From NCBI GenBank assembly GCA_028274465.1, contig CM051457.1:60326899-60390898 (forward strand): a stretch of DNA of 64,000 nt. Reading direction: 5' to 3'. Of the stretch, positions 57,529 through 64,000 are shown piece by piece. This DNA comes from Plantago ovata (Eukaryota > Streptophyta > Magnoliopsida > Lamiales > Plantaginaceae). A program made the translations under genes and the position numbers. The number at the start of each line of letters is the position of its first letter. Within the stretch, counting starts at the first letter, position 1. The notes beneath the pieces are model-generated. The model made no database searches. It was given only the letters and a program-made list of their open reading frames with translations, and had not been told where the DNA came from.

Positions 57529-58868
57529 CTAATCATCGGGATTGTAATCCCCATAAAAGTCCCTCCACATGTCAGACAGGAGATCAATGGACTGCTGTAG
57601 AGCCTCCTGTTGCTGCTGAATGAGCTGTTGCTGCTCCCACCTTTGTTGCCTATCCTCTCGGCGATGCTCCTCTAATGTCTCCCAATCGCGGTTGCGCTGG
57701 GCAATGTGCCCGTCGAGGTCCTGTCGCAGTCCTTGGACAGAAGTGGTCAAGGCCGCGGTACTGGCATCAACTCTATCAAAACGATCGTCGAGGTAGGACC
57801 GGAATTCAGAGAAGTCAAATCCTCTAGACCCCTGTGGTGCTCGAGGCGGTGCATGCGGTGCTCTATGGACAAATGGAATATCCCGGATAGGGGCTTGGCC
57901 ATCATCAGCCTCCATAGCATCCTCATAATCATTCTCGTTATCTGAAGCGCTCGGTTGGAAGGGTGCTTCCACATCAGCAGCGGCAGCCGTGGGGTTCTTC
58001 ATCTGATACCTAGCAAGCTGTACTTCAATAGTCGAGGGTGAAAGGGCAGCGACCTCGCAATCCCCCTCGTCAATGTCCTCGACCCCACGATATTTGCAGT
58101 AGGCAGTGATGAAGCTCGGAAAGATGAAGGGCTTCTTCTTCTTTTCCCAGTGGCGCTCATACTCTTCATACATGATGTGCCCGATGTCGATCCGATGTCT
58201 GTCTATCAAGCAGTAGAGGAGCTCGGCGTAATTTGGCTGTTCCAAGTGTCATTATTCCTAGGGATCAAGTTGAAGATGCAGAATTTCATCATCACCTTAG
58301 CCTCAATGCTAAGGTCGCTCTGACGGATTCGTGCAGGTTCTGCTCCGATTTCTGGATATCTGTATTCCCTGTTGCAGATCACGTCCGTAATATGTCTTCC
58401 TATCCCCCTAGAGGCCCTCGAATATAGGTAGGCATGGTTGCTCCCTGTGAACTCCTATTGCCCAAAATGGATGAATGGAGAAATTGACTCTGGTGTCCAT
58501 GGTATTATCAGGCCTCGAACTAGTACCCCATTCTTCTCCTCGAGATCAGTGAATCCAGTGTAGAACTCTTGGAGGAGACTCACGTCGTACCCCTTAAACC
58601 TGTTGGAACTATACCAAACCCAATTCCGTCTTGATGCCAATCGGGAGACCGTCCTATACCCCGCCGTTCCAGCTACTGCCTCCGGAATATCAATCCTCCT
58701 GTCTGGAATGATCGATCTTCCCCCTTCGGCTAGCTCCGCTTCGAGCCTTTGTCGGACATCTATCGCAGCTAAGGACAACTCGTACATGTTGTGAGAAGGT
58801 TGGGAGCTTGATGCTACTCCCTTTCCCTTCTTGCTCGAGCCAGCTCTCCTCGATCCTCTTGGAGCCAT
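57529..58868 (-). pseudogene. ORF2, putative plant transposon protein family, best copy (D3)
   Basis: ATG at 58868, six bases after the leader-intron acceptor. First frame to 58455: basic Ser/Lys-rich N-terminus, RRNWVWYSSNRFKGYDVSLL, EFYTGFTDLEEKNGVLVRGL and IPWTPESI. After a frameshift (SDLSIEAKVMMKFCIFNLIP lies in between), the second frame (58245-57529) has LLYCLIDRHRIDIGHIM, FPSFITAYCKYRGV, an acidic linker, FDFSEF, and a Gln/Arg-rich coiled-coil-like C-terminus ending WRDFYGDYNPDD. The W, EFY, VRG, invariant-like IxxG and FPxxIT pattern fits what I know of PF20167. Total about 440 residues. It lies after gag-pro with pol missing, where Athila elements have an env-like ORF. Function unknown. 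Confidence 0.75.
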
Positions 58869-58873
58869 GATTC

Positions 58874-59406
58874 CTACAAACAACAATTAGTATCTTGTAT
58901 GACGCAAAACAGACTTATGCATATGTAAATGTACGAGCGAGCAATATCTACAATAATCCAACTCCTCAAAAACCCAATATCTAGTCTAGCTACTTCATCA
59001 TGCAACATATCAATGTAACTACTACAATCACATATCACATTATGCTCTTGCTAGACAACAAATGCCTTGAATCACAAGGCTCAATTCATACCATAGTAAC
59101 AAAAAATCTAACAACATAAATCCTCAACTCCATCAATTATGCATTCTACCATTACATCCATCATTATCCTATCAACAAACACATGTTTAAACATGGAATG
59201 AAAGTAAAAGATACATTTCCTAACAAGATATATCATCTAATAGCAAAAAATCTCAAACCAACAAACCAAACCTAATTGAACATGCAATTGATAATGAATA
59301 ATGTTTCTAATCACATAAATCATCAACCCATACATCATACAAGCTTAATTGAAGCATAAATCAAAAAACCCCCAAATTTGAAAAATTAGGGTTCATGTGA
59401 GATTAC
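58874..59406 (-). promoter_or_regulatory. candidate leader intron before ORF2 (D3)
   Basis: Minus-strand donor TTTGAG|GTAATC at 59406 and acceptor TTTGTAG|GAATC at 58874; 533 bp. Sequence and splice sites are conserved with A1 and A2. Confidence 0.62.
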
Positions 59407-59636
59407 CTCAAATCCGAAGATTGAATGAACTAGGAAGAGATTTGTTCGGATGAAAAGAAAGAGCACGTAACGGGCTTTGATTGAAGCTAAAGAACACACA
59501 ATTTGATGGAAATATGAAGAAGTTATGAAGGTTTGAAGATATTTTGAAAATGGGGAAATTTTTTGGAGTTAGATGAAGAAGATGGAGGAAAATGGAAGAA
59601 ATGGGGGGCAACCCCCGTTTTCTATTCTGCAGGGGG

Positions 59637-59760
59637 CGCGGGGCGAGTCGCCACGTGCGGGGCGAATCGCCCCGTATGTGGGGCGAATCGCCCCCGCGCA
59701 TCCGGAGCGCACGCCGCGCTCTAGACTCGTGGGCCGATTCGCCCCCCACCTCCTGAGGCA
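59637..59760 (-). repeat. internal GC palindrome cluster (D3)
   Basis: GGGGCGATTCGCCCC-type palindromes on the minus strand, with related GGGGCGA arms. The core GCGATTCGC matches the D LTR (55596-55605, 63159-63170), not the A core. Confidence 0.82.
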
Positions 59761-59952
59761 GGAAGACGAACTTTTCGAAAACATGCGGTTTTTAAGTCCC
59801 CGAAAACCATTTTTCTCATAAAACCACTCGAAAAATCTCACTCAAACATAACATAAGCACATACGACACAGAGACGAACAAATTCACATATGAAAAGCAA
59901 ATTGTTCAAGTATGAATGCATCCAATAAAGCGGTAAAGAAAGCGATAAAAAC

Positions 59953-59970
59953 TCCGGGTTGCCTCCCGGA
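59953..59970 (-). other. stem-loop just 3' of gag-pro stop (D3)
   Basis: TCCGGG-AGGCAA-CCCGGA on the minus strand, as in A1. Confidence 0.75.
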
Positions 59971-60013
59971 TAGCGCCATTGTTTAAAGTCTTTGACTCGA
60001 CTCCTGTCTGCGC

Positions 60014-62165
60014 CTAGCTCTTTTTCTTGAGGGTACTAGACTTCCCCTTCATGGATCTCCTCCTCATGCCACGAACCTGTGAATAAGAATGAACATAGGC
60101 TGCAAGACCACAGTAGTTAATAGTGTGAGAAGTATTAGGTGGATCAGATATGGCTCGCAACACATGTCGCTTGACATCCACCTCAATAGTGCAAGTCCTT
60201 CGATAGATGTCCATCACGGAGCGTAGCTTAGTCAAGAACGTTCACCCCAAGAGAATGACATCCCCTGTCCCAGGTGTAGATGCCGGCATAACTACGAAAT
60301 TGGTGTATACAGAAGCTTCACCAATCTTGACCAATACATTCTTCACAACGCCTTCGGGTCTCACAAAGGATCCATCTGCCAGTTGCACAATAGCATTATG
60401 CTCAGATAGTTTCCCAAGGCTACTCTTCTCAAACACATTCAAAGGGAGCACATTAGAGTAGGATCCCGTGTCTAGTGTGGCACGGACATCTTCAAGCTCA
60501 CCAATCCCGACCTTAATATCGAAACTTTAAGGGAGTGGCTCGGGATGCTCTTGCTCCTCTTCACTCTCGTCAGAACCAAGGTCCTTCTCTTCTTCCTTAG
60601 CATGTGGAGGTTCTTCCTTCTTGCAACACTCGCACTTAGCAACCTTCTTGATGGTGATTTCGACAGGCAGATCACCAGCCAAGGTAATGGACATCGACTT
60701 CTCAGTGTTGCTAGGCAGCTTGCCTTGTTTCCTACTTGCTCCTCGGTCGATCAACTTTTGCATCTTTTGTTGGGCAAGACTAGTGCTCTCTTCCAACCTA
60801 TCAAGCCTTGCCCTAGTCTTCTTAGAATCTTCTTCATAACGTTTGAGAAAACTTTGGGTGTGATCAACCATCTTTTGCAAGTTCTCCATCAGTTGAGCCG
60901 ACTTCGACTTCGGTCGCTCTTTCGGAGCGGGGTTTTCACAGTGATCATTACCATAGTTTAGCCTACTACGGTCTTGGTTAGGGCCATAAGTTTGGTTAGC
61001 TGGTGCATATCCTTGATTGTTTCGGAACCCTCTTCTCCAAAATCCACCTCGAGGATTCCTACCATCTTGTCCGTAGCTAGCTTCTTGAGTACCAAACTCC
61101 GTAGCAAAGGCTTCCTCTTCGCCTCCTTGAGCCCAGTTGCCATCATCATACGCAAGCTCCGATCTACACATATGAGCCCAATGCCCATAGTTCTTGCATA
61201 TTCGGCAAACTTTGTTCGAAACAGTTGTTCCAGTGGCGCTCTTGAGGACTTGCTTCAATTCGTTGGTAAAGCACTCGAATTGATCCCCATTCCCCCTATA
61301 CATAGGGGCTTCTTGAGTCGGTGGAGCTTCAGGTCCACGTCTCCTAACCATCGCTCTTGGGTCCTTGAACTGCGAACCCTTAGCAAGCCTTTCGAAAACT
61401 GCCCAGACGGCTTCTGCGGTTTCCTCCCAAATATTGCCTCGGCATTGGAAATCCACCACTTGTTGGTTCTCGAAGGTTAGTCCATTGTAGAAGTGTTGGA
61501 CTAGGTCAGAAAGCTCAAAACCATGGTGAGGGCACTTGTTCGTGAGATCTTGGAACCTCTCAAACGCGGTGTAGATGGTCTCATCATAGTCCTGTTTGAA
61601 TCCAGTGATTTGCGCTTTGAGCGCGGTAGTCAAGGCGTGAGGGAAGTATTTTTCCATGAAAGCTGAAAAAACCTTCTCCCAAGTGTCCAGCGAGCCTGTT
61701 GGTAGAGAACGAACTCAACCATGACTTGGCTCTGTCGCCAAGTCCCATAGCAAAAACCTTCATCCTCAACTCATCCGTTGTTATTTCAGCTCCGGGTCGT
61801 GGGAGTTGGTTGACGAAATCATAAATATCGTGCAAGTACCCCATCACATCTTCCCTTGATAGGCCATAGAACCTCGGAAGTTGTTGGAATGCGTGGTTCT
61901 TGATTTCCAGATCTCGAGTTGTAGACGAAAGAACAATCGCCGGTCCCTCATACGATCCTTGGAGGGTTGAACCCATGCTTCAGTGGTCTAGCTTCTGCCA
62001 TTCCGTCGATTTCCTTGAAAAGACTGTGTAGAGATTCACAGAAATCGGTACCTCTATTTCCTCTAGTGCAAGCCTTTGAAGTAGTCGACTTCTTTGGTGG
62101 TAGACTCTGTCGATCTCAGCAATTGAATCAGCAAGCGGTGTTCCTCTAGAATGTGTATGTGGCAT
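60014..62165 (-). pseudogene. gag-pro: Athila-type gag-protease, broken (D3)
   Basis: ATG at 62165 (MPHTHSRGTPLADS). Frameshifts near 62055 and 61985 and between 61700 and 61650 disrupt the capsid region; the next frame is open from 61657 to 60527 with zinc knuckle CRICKNYGHWAHMC. A TAA at 60527 precedes the protease (DTGSYSN intact near 60470), and a TGA at about 60239 replaces an Arg codon. The tail to 60014 is open. Same architecture and close similarity to A2. Confidence 0.9.
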
Positions 62166-62290
62166 ACACTATCTGTAACAGACTAGGAAAGCAGTATCAG
62201 AGGGAGAGATTAAAAAGGAAAACTAAAACTACTAGAATTAGGAATTGAATGCTAAAATATAAACAAATTAAACAGAAAAATGGAGTATAG

Positions 62291-62308
62291 TCCCCGGCAA
62301 CGGCGCCA
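62291..62308 (-). other. primer binding site for tRNA-Asp (D3)
   Basis: TGGCGCCGTTGCCGGGGA on the minus strand, identical to A2. Confidence 0.93.
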
Positions 62309-62311
62309 ATT

Positions 62312-63544
62312 TGATGATGCACGAATTGTCAGTTCCGATCAATCAAATAAATTTGTATTTAGCCAAAGGCAATTCACAACTACAACGAAAACCGTAGTGT
62401 AGCAGTAGAATAACCTCGAGTGTCGATCTCTAAGGACTATAACTAGCTTTATCTAATCTAATTTAGAATATAAAACAGCAGACAGTTTAGCAAGGTTTTT
62501 CTTAACAAATAATGGAGATTGGTGATAGTATGGTCCTTCAAAGCATAACGGGTTAATAATCATGCATAAATTCCTCGGTTTTGCATAGAGATCTTTGATC
62601 AATGAATTGTCCTGTTGTAATTATCAAACACTACGAAGATATAGATTTAGATAGGTCAAAGACCAATGAATTGTCCAATTGTGTGCAATAATTAATCAAC
62701 AATACGAAGATAGAGATTTAGATAGATCAAAGAAATAAAGCAATAACACGGAGTATAATGCGCGATATAGCCATTAGCATAATTATCAACCCTTCGCTAA
62801 GAATTCACATACTATCACCAACGTTAAGTTTAGCTACTCATAGTTGTCATGCAATCAACAGAAATCATAGAAGAAAACATGTTGAAGGATATATAAAAAT
62901 AAGTAGAAAAACTGTAAGATACAATGTTACCGAAGGTTGTCAATCTCCGAAGAATCGCGATCTTACAAGCTCCAAACTGCTATGAAAAAGTACCTCCTAA
63001 GCTATGAACCCCAGAACAGGCTCTGGGAAGTTCCTACCTAAAACTACAGAGAAAGGTGAGAGAATAGGTCTGGAAAAGTATGAAAATCGGAGAAAAACTG
63101 AGAAACTATATATAGGCTTCGAATTAGTGTGGGGCGAAGGGCCCCACACACCGGGCGATTCGCCCCACATCTCGGGCGATTCGCCCGGGAGTAAAACTCG
63201 GGATTTTACGCGTTTTCGACGCGTTTTTTTGGATTTCTTCCCCTTTTCGGACTCGGTTTCTGACTTCTAGTGGCCTTCTAACCTCCAGATTCGACCCCAT
63301 GACTTCAAATCCTATCCGGAAACCTTCAGATACTCCAATTAGGCTTCTGGAACACCAATTCCTTGTCTACTTCAATATATTTGCCCGGAAATCCTCGTTT
63401 TCAACCAAAACCTGTAAAATAAAAACTAAAGGGAAACGTGACACTATTCTAATAAAATGCACTAAAATATAGCTAAATTATCATAGAGGATAGCTAAAAT
63501 AGGTGAAAGAGATTCGAATGAAAGTGTAAAATACACATTCATCA
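62312..63544 (-). mobile_element. 5' LTR of D3
   Basis: 1233 bp, TGATGAATGTG...CATCATCA on the minus strand. An internal duplication of about 60-70 bp (near 62585-62735, AATGAATTGTCC repeated) is absent from the shared LTR. Palindromes about 63128-63190; TATATATA about 63105-63114. Confidence 0.93.
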
Positions 63545-63545
63545 T

Positions 63546-64000
63546 TGTTAGGAAACTTGTAATTTTGATGAGCAATTAACCATGCTAAATTAAGAACAGT
63601 CCAGCAACTAGTACTCTTGAGGTCCATAGGATTTTAGAATTTTAAAGGACATTGTAAAAGAGGAACGTTTGCTGATGACTTAGATAGGTGTTAGATAAGT
63701 TTTTTATCTTAGTGGATGACGTACTTTAATTTCTGTGAAGAAATTAATTTATTGACACTTTAGCGTATGATGTATTTTATTTTCTGAAAAGAAATATCTT
63801 ATTGATGCTTAGCTTTGATGTAACTTATTTTCTGAAAAGAAAATGACCTATTGAAGCATTTGCTGAAGATGTATTTGTTTATTATAAACAAATTATTGAA
63901 GCAAATAAGAAACCGGTCAGAATATTGAAGACTTTTGAAGATCTGAAGACTTGAAGACTTGAAGATTGCTGAAGACTGGTAAGGCACGTGTTGCTCAGAA
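63546..64000 (+). mobile_element. probable start of a SIRE-type LTR (3' LTR of F?)
   Basis: Begins TGTTAGGAAACTTGTAATTTTGATGA, with a TG start and the ATTTTGATGA found near the 5' end of many SIRE LTRs. It shares AGATAGGTGTT...TTATCTTAGTGGA with the F 5' LTR (34257-34312). Short TTTTCTGAAAAGAAA palindromes recur. It runs off the window. It could belong to F or to another copy. Confidence 0.5.

Larger units (their letters stand above)
54288..63544 (-). mobile_element. tandem Athila-like elements D3-D2 sharing one LTR
   Basis: Read on the minus strand: D3 5' LTR (63544-62312), D3 interior (62311-55968), shared LTR (55967-54791), then a second primer site (54787-54770) and the gag start of D2 (54643 down to about 54291), cut at the F env-like ORF. 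Thus LTR-interior-LTR-interior, as unequal recombination between LTRs produces. No matching target duplication is visible at the outer ends. Confidence 0.88.

Noticed and set aside
51656..63560. TTGTTAGGAAACTTG at both 51658 and 63545 as a long target duplication of the D tandem
   Set aside because: The left copy lies 2.6 kb from the D2 junction inside the repeat array, so it cannot be the duplication; probably chance or SIRE LTR-like sequence.

Overview
This window is plant DNA, most likely eudicot, made almost entirely of nested LTR retrotransposons, as in pericentromeric or other heterochromatic sequence. Evidence for a plant: Athila-type gag proteins, primer sites complementary to plant tRNA-Asp, a Cassandra LTR carrying 5S rRNA sequence, a SIRE-type copia element with an env-like ORF, and transposon-captured pieces of plant GH9 endoglucanase and CIPK kinase genes. 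I see no intact host gene, no tRNA or functional rRNA gene, and no CRISPR array. Species cannot be told from the window.

Layout. 1-5654: Athila-like element A1 (+), cut at both ends. 5655-5969: Cassandra 3' LTR with 5S-like sequence. 5970-14977: Athila-like B1 (-) with an intact 765-codon gag-pro, a 100-N gap flanked by a probable false duplication (6397-8131 versus 8232-9925), and no 3' LTR. 14978-22188: Athila-like A2 (+) with a 719-codon gag-pro and complete 3' LTR. 22189-25607: B2 (-), truncated by A2. 25608-33720: Ty1/copia element E (+), its 5' LTR truncated by B2. 33721-64000: SIRE-type copia F (+), broken by D1 (35914-41155, with GATAC target duplication), a Pack-MULE-like transposon (44991-50592, with 9-bp TTTTGCCAA duplication) and a tandem Athila-like pair D2-D3 (about 54291-63544) sharing one LTR. 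Sequence resembling the start of a SIRE 3' LTR begins at 63546.

How the parts work together. The Athila-like elements (A1, A2, B1, D3; B2 in part) share an unusual plan: tRNA-Asp primer site, gag-protease ORF, a small stem-loop, a cluster of GC-rich palindromes, a roughly 0.5-kb GT...AG leader intron, and a second ORF resembling the 'putative plant transposon protein' family. Reverse transcriptase, RNase H and integrase are absent, so they would need pol in trans. Stem-loops stand before purine tracts in their 3' regions. The palindrome core differs between families but is the same in the LTR and internal cluster of one element. These recurring structures are the most interesting part of the window.

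Limits: all calls are by eye. Family names such as PF20167 rest on recognised sequence patterns and were not searched. Boundaries of broken elements are approximate unless a target duplication or a TG...CA end is described.
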